This document shows positions 35,436 to 45,882 of a stretch of DNA of 64,000 nt, piece by piece. The stretch is from Mixophyes australis. Taxonomy: Eukaryota > Chordata > Amphibia > Anura > Limnodynastidae. The DNA is taken from NCBI GenBank assembly GCA_036250195.1, contig JAVHZZ010000002.1, forward strand, positions 367,166,624 to 367,230,623, written 5' to 3'. The first letter of the stretch is position 1, and each line of letters begins with the position of its first letter. A program made the translations under genes and the position numbers. Below the pieces are notes generated by a model, which made no database searches, was not told where the DNA came from, and saw only the letters and a program-made list of their open reading frames with translations.

Positions 35436-36535
35436 GGGTAGGGGGTGCTGGGAGAGGGGGTGAGAGAGCCAAAGGTGAATGGGGTGCTGGGAGAGGGGGT
35501 GAGAGAGCCAAAGGGGAATGGGGTGCTGGGAGAGGGGATGAGAGAACAAAAGGGGGAAGGGGGTGAGAGAGCCAAGGGGGAATGGGGTGCTGGGAGAGGG
35601 GTGAGAGAGCCAAGGGGGAATGGGGTGCTGGGAGAGCCAAAGGGGAATGGGGTGCTGGGAGAGGGGGTGAGAGAACCAAAGGGGAATGGGGTGCTGGGAG
35701 AGGGGGTGAGAGAACCAAAGGGTGAAGGGGGTGAGAGAGCCAAGGGGGAATGGGGTGTTGGGAGAGGGGTGAGAGAGCCAAAGGGGAATGGGGTGCTGGG
35801 AGAGGGGTGAGAGAGCCACATGGGAAGGGGGTGCTGGGAGAGGGGGTGGGAAAACCAAAGGGGGAAGGGGGTGCTGGGAGAGGGGTGAGAGAACCAAAGG
35901 GGAATGGGGTGCTGGGAGAGGGGGTGAGAGAACCAAAGAGGAAAGGGGGTGAGAGAGCCAAGGGGGAAGGGGGTGCTGGGAGAGGGGTGAGAGAGCCAAA
36001 GGGGAAGGGGGTGCTGGGAGAGGGGGTGAGAAAACCAAAGGGGGAAGGGGGTGCTGGATGAGGGGGTGAGAGAGCCAGGGGGAAGGTGGTGCTGGGAGAG
36101 GAGGTGAGAGCCAAAGGGGAAGGGGGTGCTGGGACAGTGGATGAGAGAACCAAAGGGGGAAGGGGGTGAGAGAGCCAAGGGGCAATGGTGTGCTAGGAGA
36201 GGGGTGAGAGAGCCAAGGAGGAATGGGGTGCTGGGAGAGGGGTGAGAGAGCCAAAGGGGAAGGGGGTGCTGGGAGAGGTGGTGAGAAAACCAAAGGGGGA
36301 AGGAGGTGCTGGGAGAGGGGGTGAGAGAGCCAGGGGGAAGGTGGTGCTGGGAGAGGGGGTAAGAGAACCAAAGGGGGAATGGGGTATGGGAGAGTGGTGA
36401 GAGAGCCAGGGGGAAGGGGGTGCTGGGAGAGGGGTGAGAGAGCCAGGGGGTAGGGGGTGCAGGGAGAGGGGTGAGAGAGCCAGTGGGGAAGAGGGTGCAG
36501 GGGGTTAAGTGAGAGGGACAAAGGAGAAGATGGTG
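35436..36535 (+). repeat. 38-39 bp G-rich minisatellite (about 28 units)
   Basis: The unit includes GGGTGCTGGGAGAGGGGGTG and AGAGAGCCAAAGGGGAATGG. Units vary by small insertions, by AAAGGGG versus AAGGGGG, and by partial units. The plus strand of most units offers four G runs with loops of 3-4 bases, so G-quadruplexes are possible. Open frames through it are incidental. Confidence 0.95.
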
Positions 36536-36964
36536 CAGGGGCATAGGTTAAATAATGTGTAAAGGGAGAGACATCTTAAGAATGCTCCCGACTGCCTGCG
36601 TGAGCTGACAGCTGCAGATCCCTCATCGCCCAGCGCGCCCAGTAGGAGAACAGAACACAGAATGCCATTAAAGGTAAGTTCATATATTTTCTAGTGTGCA
36701 ATTTGTTTTTAACCATCCTTTCTTGAACTGGGGTCACTACTGTGTATCCAATGACATTTAATACACTATGTATTGTTATTGCGCTTTAATGTTATTTGCA
36801 TATTTATCTGTACATAGATTTTTAATTAAGAGGAAAAACGCTGCTTGTCATAAATTTTATCTGTGATTTTTGTTTGCATTGTAAATGGTGTATTAAGCTT
36901 CTCCTGGGACTCCCACCCTCAGTATCTGATATGCTGTACCAATTTGTATTTGTGAATGAGTTTT

Positions 36965-37195
36965 TGTCTGGGCACTACTAATGATTTGGGGGCACTACTA
37001 TGGCATAATGTTATTTGGGGGCACTATTGTGGCATAATATGATTTGGAGGCACTTTTGTGACATAAAATGATTTGGGGGCACTACTATGCCATAATATTA
37101 TTTGTGGGCTCTACTGCATGGCCAAATATGAATTGAGGGTAATACTATTTGGCATAATATGACCTTGGGACACTATGATGTGGCATCATATGAAC
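36965..37195 (+). repeat. 29-bp minisatellite (about 7 units, diverged)
   Basis: The unit is approximately GGGGGCACTACTATGGCATA followed by ATATGATTT. The copies are noticeably diverged and the last two carry small indels, so this array is older than its neighbours. Confidence 0.85.
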
Positions 37196-37837
37196 TCCTG
37201 CCAAAGGCAAGTCTTTCATTGTTGAATATGATGGGAGCCCAAAGAAGTTGCTGTATTGGGGCCCAAACTTCCTCTTGTCGGCCCTGCCTGTGAGTCAAGG
37301 GGGTAGTCCAGGTAAATAATCGGTTTCCTATCTAATCAAACTCATGGATCACATCCAATTATCTCTCACCCACCTCCTCTATCCCCCTTAATTAATATAC
37401 TGTGTTATTTAAAATGAATAGAAAAGACGCATATCCGGTTACTGTAGTAAAAAAAAAAAAATTCTCTGACATTTTGCTGTAGATGGAAATACTTTTAATG
37501 CGGCCATGTGGGTTCAAATGATCATTCAATAGTTATGTGTTTTTTTTTTATATATATATATGTCAGAGGCGCACAGAGGATTTTTAAGGGGGGGTTTCCC
37601 CTCCACCCCCCAAAAAAAGCGAGAAAGCTGCTGCGCATGTGCCCGCGCATGCGCAGCAGCTCCGTTTCGGCAGCACTGTACTATACAGCAGCCGCAGCGC
37701 TGTCAAAGAAGCGTCCGCATTGGTTTCCTACAGTGGCGCCTGTATAATTGGTGGTATTACTGTAGTATGGGGTGGCTTGGTGGTGGCAATGTTGTAGTGT
37801 GTTTGGGGCTTAGTATTGTTAATAAGTAGGAGAGGGT

Positions 37838-38485
37838 ATTGCTGTAATGTGGAGGGTCATGCTGGTTGCTGTAATGTGGGGATGTGATACCGGATGTTGT
37901 AATGTGGGAGGTGATGCCAGATGCTGTAATGTGGGATGTGATACCGGATTCTGTAATGTGGGGGGGTGATGCTGGCCACTGTAATGTGGGGGGTCATGCT
38001 GGATGCTGTAATGTGGGGGGTCATGCTGGACGCTGTAATGTGGAGGGTCATGCTGGACGCTGTAATGTGGAGGGTCATGCTGGGCGCTGTAATGTGGGGG
38101 GTGATGCTGGTTGCTGTAATGTGGGGGGTGATGCCGGATGCTGTAATGTGATGCCGTGATGCCGGTTGCTGTAATGTGAGGGGTGATGCCGGTTGCTGTA
38201 ATGTGGGGGGTGATGCCAGTTGCTGTAATGTGGGGGGTGATGCCGGTTGCTGTAATGTGGGGGGTGATGCCGGATGCTGTAATGTGAGGGGTGATGCCGG
38301 TTGCTGTAATGTGGGGGGTGATGCCGGTTGCTGTAATGTGGGGGGTGATGCCGGATGCTGTAATGTGAGGGGTGATGCCGGTTGCTGTAATGTGGGGGGT
38401 GATGCCGGTTGCTGTAATGTGGGGGGTGATGCCGGTTGCTGTAATGTGGGGGATGATGCCAGTTGCTGCAATGTGGGGGGTGATT
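37838..38485 (+). repeat. 27-bp minisatellite (about 24 units)
   Basis: The unit is TGCTGTAATGTGGGGGGTGA followed by TGCCGGT. Being nine codons long, it generates Gly/Cys/Asn-rich frames that are not genes. Units in the left third differ (GGTCATGCTGGACG), while those on the right are nearly uniform. Confidence 0.95.
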
Positions 38486-38775
38486 GATGTAGTATGAGTG
38501 TGTGTGGGGTTATTTATTGCTGTAATTTGGGTACTAATGTATTGTCATGGTATTTATTGATGTAATTGGGGTGCTAACAATGTAATGTTGAGGGTCATTA
38601 GAAGAAATAAATACCCCCCACACACACACACTCATACTACATCATATTGTACAGCACCAGCAACGCGCACTGCGCCAGCATCAGTGTGCAACAATATAGT
38701 GCATGGAGCCCACAACACGTGGGCCTGTGTGCTTTAAATGCTGATTTTTAGTCCCAGTCCGGCTATGAATGATAC

Positions 38776-39402
38776 CTTCACTGTGTGTACACAAAAGCCT
38801 GCAGTTAAGACCTTGTCACCTCCTCTCCTACAAACCACACACAAAACAATGAGTCTGGACCAGATTTCTATTAAGATTACGGCTTGAGCATTGATAGTAT
38901 CAAAACTAAGAACATTTTTTGTCAGGAAAGACAGCAGACTGGAACTATATCATTTATATAGCTTTTATCTTTCTTGAAATACAGCAGCAATGTTTTTGGA
39001 GGCGAGTGTGAATACAACCATCTACTGAAATGAACAGCCGTGCAGGATTTTGTTCTGATTATCAGTAGAGCTCCTCTGATTAGATGAAAACCTTAATTTT
39101 CCCAATTAGCCATATAACAATGTTTTCAATGACATCTCTGCTAACTGTGGTGCTAGTTCTTGCTGCCACTATCTGTTTCATTCTCCTTGACAAGGATTAC
39201 ACAAATATTTATAGTAGACAGCAAGGAATGAGGTGATTTAATAAACAAGACATAAATCCGTCTCTGCAAACAAAAATATATCTACATTTTTTTTCAACGC
39301 CCTGTTCCTTAATGACCTGCTCTGTCAATCATGTGGAGCTCTTCGTTGTCGGATTACGGTTGTCTGGAACCATTGCTCTGCTGAGGTGCCCGTTAAAGGT
39401 AC
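38776..39402. other. Unique stretch, candidate conserved element
   Basis: No gene. At 38990-39385 the sequence is complex, AT-balanced and rich in homeodomain-like words (CTGATTAGATG, CCTTAATTTTCCCAATTAGC), with TCTGTCAATCATGTGG near the end. It is bounded on the right by a SINE insertion. Confidence 0.3.
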
Positions 39403-39751
39403 ATCATCATCATCATCATCACCATTTATTTATATAGCACCACTGATTCTGCAGCGCAGTACAGAGAACTCACTCACATCAGTCCCTGCCCCATTGGAGC
39501 TTACAGTCTAAATACCCTAACACACACACAGACAGAGACAAACAGAGACTAGGGTCAATTTTTGATAGCAGCCAATTAACCTCCTAGTATGTTTTTGGAG
39601 TGTGGGAGGAAACCGAAGCACCCAGAGGAAACACACGCAAACGCAAGGAGAACATACAAACTCCACACAGATAAGGCCATGGTTGGGAATCAAACTCATG
39701 ACCCCAGTGCTGTGAGGCAGAAGTGCTAACCAATAAGCCACAGTGCTACCC
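39403..39751 (-). mobile_element. tRNA-derived SINE, copy 2
   Basis: This is the family of the SINE at 398, inverted: (CAT)n, then TTTATTTATATAGC and CAGCGCAGTACAG at the left, with the A-box region (complement of TGGCTTATTGG) near 39730-39740. There are several point changes in the B-box area, so it is older than the 47293 copy. Confidence 0.85.
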
Positions 39752-40731
39752 ATAAGGTAAATACTATACTAAGGTCAAAGAGATAGAGGCAATTCCTTCC
39801 TTTCCACATAGGGCTTAGGCCGGACACTGAACCAATCTCCTGGACATCCACAGGATGTTGTATCAGATTGTATTTAGAAATAACCAGATGTGTGAATGAA
39901 ACTTGGTTCAGGTAGACAGTGCTTAGATGTTAAAGTCACAAATGTAAGTATAATTCCACAGCAAGCATCAGATAAATGTATTACATACACTATAGGAGTC
40001 TACACAACTGTGTGTGCCTCAGTCATAGCAGTCAGTCTCATTCATACAATTCTGCTTTTAATGTGCGCCATTAAAGCATCAAAATCACATTATAAAAGGA
40101 TGAATAACAGTTTTAACGCTGCATTTCAAATATTAGAACACAGCATGCTCTATTTCTCATTCGTTAGCACAAACAGTAGAACAGACTGTATTTGTAAATG
40201 TGCAATGCACATAAAGCTTAGGGAAAATGCTTTAAAATCAAAATGTTTCTTGAGTGATCAGATATACAAATATTTTACACTGTGCCTGCTTGCTGTACAT
40301 GATCTCCAATGTGCCTGGAGAACTATTTTGCAGTTATATGCTCAATCACACTGACATCTACTAAAATGGGATAAACAGTCTATTAAAAGTACATTTTAAA
40401 AAAAAAAATAACTTTATGTATAACCCAGAACACCTTTTGTTATAAGCAAAATATTTATCTTTAGGAAAATCTGATTTTTAAAAATGACACTGTTACCTGG
40501 TATTGAGATTTTCTAAAGATACAGCAAATTAAACATTTATCAAACATTTAATAACATAGCAAGTCAATACTTTTCTAAATGTGGAAATGTTTGGGTTTCA
40601 AAAACAGAAGGGTACAGTAGAAAGACAAAATTACATTGAACAATCAGCAAGTAAACGGTTATCAAAGAATCAGAGAGAGGAAAGATCCAAGAAAATGGAA
40701 GGGAGAGGAGAGGGGGAAAGGAGCAAAATGC

Positions 40732-40750
40732 GGGGGGGGGGGGGGGGGGG
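40732..40750. repeat. Homopolymer G19
   Basis: 19 consecutive G in a purine-rich tract running from about 40660 to 40820. Confidence 0.95.
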
Positions 40751-41320
40751 ACAATGGAAGGGGAAAAAAAAAAGGAAGAACAGAGGTAAGGAGGGAAGGT
40801 GTTAGTAAGGGAGATAGGGAGGGGCGGATGCCCTGCCTGGCACCTTGGTGTGTAGTGCCCAGTGTGCAGTCTATAGTTGGTATCAGTACCGTTAATTGTT
40901 ATTTTAGGAAGGTCTCTGTTGATCTGTTCGACCCTCTCTAAAGTTAACAAGCATACACTATCAAAACATCACAGTAATCCACTATGTTATTAACCATTGC
41001 GGAGAAAGACAATGCTATAAATCTGTAACTCTCTAACATTTGGCTCTATGCCATGTCTGCACTTATTGTCACTTTGCAGTTTTGTTTCACTTTTTGTTTA
41101 TTCAGGTTCTTTTGTCAGTCAAAATATATTCAACTTTTCCAATAATCTAATAAAAGAAATACCATAACTTTCATAAGAAATAATTATCACAAAAGAAAAT
41201 AAACACATTTAACAATTTACCATTTAATAAGTAATTATTAAAATATGTAACCCTGCTGTACAAAACTAGTTTTAAAAAAAACGGTTCCATTATAAACAGT
41301 ATCCATACAAGTAACTGTGA

Positions 41321-41348
<28 letters not shown>
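41321..41348. repeat. Homopolymer C28
   Basis: 28 consecutive C, the longest homopolymer in the window. The true length in the genome is uncertain. Confidence 0.95.
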
Positions 41349-41351
<3 letters not shown>

Positions 41352-43025
41352 AAAAAAAAGGTTTGATTTAGCCTTTTATTTTTTTATTTCAAATTCCTCA
41401 ATTAATAATAGTATGATCTGCAAACATTGTGATTAGTCATTGATACCTTGTGGTTGAATAACATTTAAACTCACCTGTGTCTTTGTATCTCTAAGGAGAG
41501 ACAGCGGAGGTATGTGTTGGAACAATATAATTTAACATTACTGGTGGCTGCCTGCTACCATCTCAGTCAATATTAAGATTCAATGTCATAACTGTTGTCA
41601 AAATATCCAGCTCACAACCTTTTACTGGACCACTCCTAGCAATTTTTTTTTTACAATTTTTTTTTATATCTTGCATGTTATTCAAGTTGCTTTATATTGT
41701 TTATTTTATGCTGACTTATTGGGGTTTTGTATGTAATGGCATGTTTAAAAAAATTTTTTTTATTAATAAAATGTATTCATCAATTTCTCTCATTTATGTA
41801 TATATAAAATATGTATAGTTTTCTATAGTATAGGGAAAGGTGTATGTGTGTATGTTTTAATGTATTTCTTGCATATACATTTCTAAGGGAAATTTTTTAT
41901 TTTTTTTTGCTTTAGTGTTAATCCTTTCAAAAAATCGGACCAGTTCAAGTGGCACAACTCGGACAGGAGGAAAGGGTAAGCACATTTTTCACATAATCAC
42001 CCCATGCTCACAATTTTACTAATTGTTGATTGTCCATTACATGTATTGTAAATTGATAATGTCAATAAAATCTCCTGCAATAAATTTTTTTTTTATTTTT
42101 TTTTTAGATATTTCATAACATATACTTTAGAGCTTTTAAGTAATAAAGGTAGCGGATATATATTTAGCAATAACCTTTGCACTAAAACCAATTGGTTGTG
42201 AGTATTTTTGAAAATGTACTGGTCAAAGAACAGGTTAAGCTACAAATGATGAAAAGACTATACGGGCCTAAACCTTAGGCCACATCTCCAAGGCTTAACT
42301 ATAAAGAGAGATAAGGAAAGTCCTTTGATCGTGGGAACAGTGTAACACAGTGTTCCCTTCAATATACTTCTACTTCTTTCTTTGATCCAATCTGTTCTGC
42401 ATCTGTGTTGTAGATCCGACAGGAGTCAGACACCCTGCCAGCAGCTTGTCGCTCTAATGAGCCTTCATAGCAAAATATATAGAGCCATTTATTATATACT
42501 CTAGAATAGAAAAAAATATCTACTGCAAATTGACATCTCTTATAAGAGCAACCAGCCAATGGGTGACATTTGAAGACATTTCCTTCTGCATCCATCAGTC
42601 ACATGACTAGTCACATCTCATGTATAATTGTAAAAATGTATAAAAAAATACTGTACACTTTAATAATCCATGCACTGCAGTAAAATACTCTCATTGGGTA
42701 AAGGGTAGGGTGACAGTTTTTGTAGAATAAAATAATAGAAATTAAACATTGTTAGGGCTTATAAAATATTGTATTTTATGTCAATCACTGTGTTTGAGAT
42801 ATAATAGGATTACATCTAAATAAGTAATACAATTAACAGTGTGACCTCTGCAAGACCAATCTCAGGAACATTGTACTATTCTATATATGATGTCTGCAGT
42901 ATTTTCATCCAGTGGCCAAATTATGCCAATAACATTTTTTTTATTGAAAAACGCACCAGAGTGCATGTTCAAAAAATATATATAAAAAATCAGTATTTCC
43001 AAACTGTCTGGGCTGTGCCTTAATG

Positions 43026-43686
43026 CAGTGGTTCCCAAACTTTCTTAGTTTAAGGCACCCTTAGGGTCTCCATAATTTTTCCAAGGCAACGCTAAGCTAA
43101 AATAATTACTGGGTAGTCCTGTTTTTTAAGTAGTCAAAATAACATAAGAAGTATTTAGGCCCCTTCACCATCACACTGTGCCCCTTCATCATACCACTGT
43201 GCCCCTTCACCATATCACACTGTGCCCCTTCATCATACCACTGTGCCCCTTCATCATACCACTGTGCCCCTTCATCATACCACTGTGCCCCTTCACCATC
43301 ACACTGTGCCCCTTCACAATATCACAATGTGCCCCTTCACAATGTGCCCTTTCACAATATCACAATGTGCCCCTTCAAAATATCACAATGTGCCAATTCA
43401 CCATGTGTCCCTTCTCAATTTCACCCTTTACCCCCTTCTCAATTTCACCCTCTGCTTCTTATCTATTTCAGACTGTGCCCCTGTGAGGGAGGAGGGCATC
43501 GTAAATATAAGTTTTTGGTTTTTTTGCCCAGTCGGCAGACAAACAGGGGGTGGGGAGGTGGCAGGCAGAGGGGAGCAATTGCCAATCCCTCCAGCCTTGG
43601 CTACACCGCTCACCACCAGCTTGACCACAGCGATCACACAGGGACGACATCCCAGGGAGACACGGCGCACAGTTTGAGAGCCGCTA
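43026..43686. mobile_element. hAT-type element with internal minisatellite
   Basis: The left end CAGTGGTTCCCAAACTTTC is the classic hAT (Charlie-like) end. The right end, in complement, is TAGCGGCTCTCAAAC. The flanks CCTTAATG (43018-43025) and TCTTAATG (43687-43694) match at 7 of 8. The interior at 43158-43470 is a tandem array of ~21-22 bp units such as CACTGTGCCCCTTCATCATA. No transposase is present. The open frames on both strands are array products. Confidence 0.88.
43158..43470 (+). repeat. 21-22 bp minisatellite inside the hAT element
   Basis: About a dozen units of CCCCTTCAYCATACCACTGT type. They drift to CCCCTTCACAATATCACAAT, then to CCCTTCTCAATTTCACC at the right, a clear gradient of divergence along the array. 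Confidence 0.85.
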
Positions 43687-43694
43687 TCTTAATG

Positions 43695-44210
43695 TGAATG
43701 AAATGTGCAAGTAGAACTGAAAACTATGCCCAGGAACAATGACTTTGATGGTTAACAGATTTTAATATTGCAGAGTACTATTATTTGTTTTTTAGAATAA
43801 ATGTAATTCTCAGTATCTAATCTTACCATGTAGGCTGTGCAAGGTAAGATTATTGAGGTTATGCATTTAAAATGTCAGTGTAGTGCACTGGGTCAAACTA
43901 AAATATATTACACAGTTAATAATATCTGTTCAGCAAGCCAGGTGTCCTTGAATTTGTAGCCAAATGTTTTAGCTTATCTCACCAGCCAGCATTGTGTTTC
44001 TCTTCTACGGCCATACCTTTTCTTGCTGCTCTTAAATATCCTGGCTTACCATTTAATGCAGCATTCAAGCCTTTAACCATATTGTTATCTTCCTCACATA
44101 CAAGCCTCTCTTTTAAAAAGGGAAATAATGGCAGAAATCATTAAACACTGAAAAGGTCCACTGTTTAAGTTACATTTGTCCAAATTCATCTTGTTCCATT
44201 CAATGTGACT
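43695..44210. other. Unique non-coding stretch
   Basis: No recognisable feature. Confidence 0.45.
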
Positions 44211-44218
44211 TCTGCAAG

Positions 44219-44508
44219 CAGTGGCGGGCTGGCCCGGGGGGCAGGGGGGCATCGCCCCCCCCGGGCCGCTCGGTCAGGCCGCTATTAGGGCCGGGGGGTA
44301 GGCCGACCGGCCGCCCCCCAGCTGCAAAATACAATTCTTTCCCACGCGGCCGCATCTGATGACATCATATGCGGCCACGTCAGCGCACAGGTGGCCGCAT
44401 CACATGACAGGGGATGCGGCCGCATCATCAATGACGCGGCCGCATCCCTTTTCATGAGATGCGGCCGCCTGTGTGCCCCCCGGCCACGCCTCTCCCAGCC
44501 CGCGTCTG
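44219..44508. mobile_element. CpG-rich hAT-type element with four NotI sites
   Basis: The ends are CAGTGGCGGGCTGG and, in complement, CAGACGCGGGCTGG. The 8-bp duplication TCTGCAAG is perfect at 44211-44218 and 44509-44516. The interior contains GCGGCCGC four times (44346, 44416, 44436, 44461), in ATGCGGCCGCAT-like palindromes, and forms a tiny CpG island in AT-rich surroundings. Non-coding. Confidence 0.93.
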
Positions 44509-44516
44509 TCTGCAAG

Positions 44517-45540
44517 TTAACACAGTGATGTCCTGCAACCTCAAAATGTATTTGCGTTTGAAATGCGTTATTTCTCACGTGTTTACTTACATTTAGCCTT
44601 ACATTTATATTAGCTGATAAAAATACACTGGATATGAAGGCTGTTGCGTAATGTAAATAGTACATTTAGCAGCTAATAATTGTTTTAGTAATTATTTTAA
44701 TAAATAATCAATGCTTATTTAGATGTTCTTTAAAGGTTCTATTGTACCTCCTCAGTAGTGAATAGATTAGTCCAGAAGAGCTGAGAACATAGCAAACAAC
44801 ATTTTTAAATAATTACCAGGGACATGCATTTGCTGGGTAGGTGCATGTTATCCAGGGATGGACCTAGCTTTTCTTTTAAGGTGGGCAGTTTAGCAAAGTC
44901 CATTCCTCCCTAACCTCTATTGGTGTAAAACTCAGACCCCAGATTGGTGAGCTGTACAGCCATGTGACAGCATCCTGCATTCTGATTGGTAGATAGTCAC
45001 AGCCATTCACAGCCTTCCAAGCCAGTAACTGTACAGCTCCAAACAGCATGGCTTTGCCTGGTGCCTGAGAAGAAGGCAGTGAACGGTGCCCATTTAAAAC
45101 ACAATCGGATTGGCCTGACAGGATCCACGGCTGGCGCTAGACGATCCTAGTTGCTCACCTATGGCACAGACGGTTTGAGAGCGCTTAAAACACAGAATGT
45201 AATGCCCCAATGATATTTCCACATGGAGTGCTGGCCGCTGAAGTGAATAAAAACAAGACCGCAGCTGTGGGACTTGTCACAGGCAAATGGGTGCATATAT
45301 ATCAGTGATAGAATTGTGATCCCTGAGTTTATAGGCAGTGAAATATTGACAAACAAACCATGGTCATCTTCGAAAAAGCATTGAGCAAGAGGCTTGTCAG
45401 CACTGCAGTATTTTGGCCAACCAGAATAGAGAACATTGAGACATGCAGAGAAAATTTTCAAACATATCATGCAAATCAAGGGATAGACATGAAAGAGCCA
45501 TTGATGTCTAAAGAAATTCTATGGATGGAGCATGACAAGT
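44517..45540. other. Mostly unique stretch
   Basis: No gene. A CAGGGATGGACCTAGC word at 44853 resembles a hAT left end, but I could not pair it with a right end or a duplication. Confidence 0.4.
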
Positions 45541-45882
45541 TCATCATCATCACCATCATCATTTATTTATATAGCGCCACTGATTCCGCAGCGCTGTACA
45601 GAGAACTCATTCACATCAGTCCCTGCCCCATTGGGGCTCACAGTCTAAATTCCCCAACGTACACACAGACAGAGAGAGAGATTAAGGTCAATTTGATAGC
45701 AGTCAATTAACCTACTAGTATGTTTTTGGAGTGTGGGAAGAAACCGGAGCACCCGGAGGAAACCCATGCAACCGCGGGGAGAACATACAAACTCCACACA
45801 GATAAGGCCATGTTCGGGAATTGAACTCATGACCCCAGCGCTGTGAGGCAGAAGTGCTAACCACTAAGCCACCATGCTGCCG
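45541..45882 (-). mobile_element. tRNA-derived SINE, copy 3
   Basis: Inverted copy. The left edge is (CAT)n then TTTATTTATATAGCGCCACT and CAGCGCTGTACAG. The right edge is the complement of the head, with A-box TGGCTTAGTGG near 45865. It is well preserved. Confidence 0.88.

Larger units (their letters stand above)
35234..38767 (+). mobile_element. 3.5-kb non-autonomous hAT-type element
   Basis: The left end is CAGGGCCGGACTGGCCATCT. The right end CCCAGTCCGGCTATG is its complement with the last bases mutated. The flanks AACGATAC (35226-35233) and AATGATAC (38768-38775) match at 7 of 8. Both ends match the second copy at 49787-52275 over roughly 80 bp (left) and 130 bp (right), while the middles differ. 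The interior holds three unrelated minisatellites and a splice donor AAAG|GTAAGT at 36674. No transposase is present. Long minus-strand frames (up to 435 codons, proline/leucine/serine-rich) are products of the first minisatellite. Confidence 0.9.
39752..43017. other. Unique stretch with homopolymers and a candidate exon
   Basis: No confirmed gene. A 152-codon frame at 39896-40354 has no recognisable domain. It contains G19 (40732-40750), C28 (41321-41348), many T tracts, and a possible 60-nt exon at 41916-41975. Confidence 0.4.

Noticed and set aside
35200..36544. Proline/serine/leucine-rich minus-strand frames (317-435 codons)
   Set aside because: They are the 38-39 bp G-rich minisatellite read backwards. 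Three overlapping frames are open at once and the whole lies in a transposon.
37857..38487. Gly/Cys-rich and Gln/Pro-rich frames on both strands
   Set aside because: Artefacts of the 27-bp minisatellite, whose unit is nine codons long.
39896..40354. 152-codon frame as a gene
   Set aside because: AT-rich sequence, no domain recognised, no splice or promoter context. The length is within what chance allows in 64 kb.
44853..45150. Another hAT element starting CAGGGATGGACCTAGC
   Set aside because: The candidate right end matches poorly and the flanking 8 bases do not agree.
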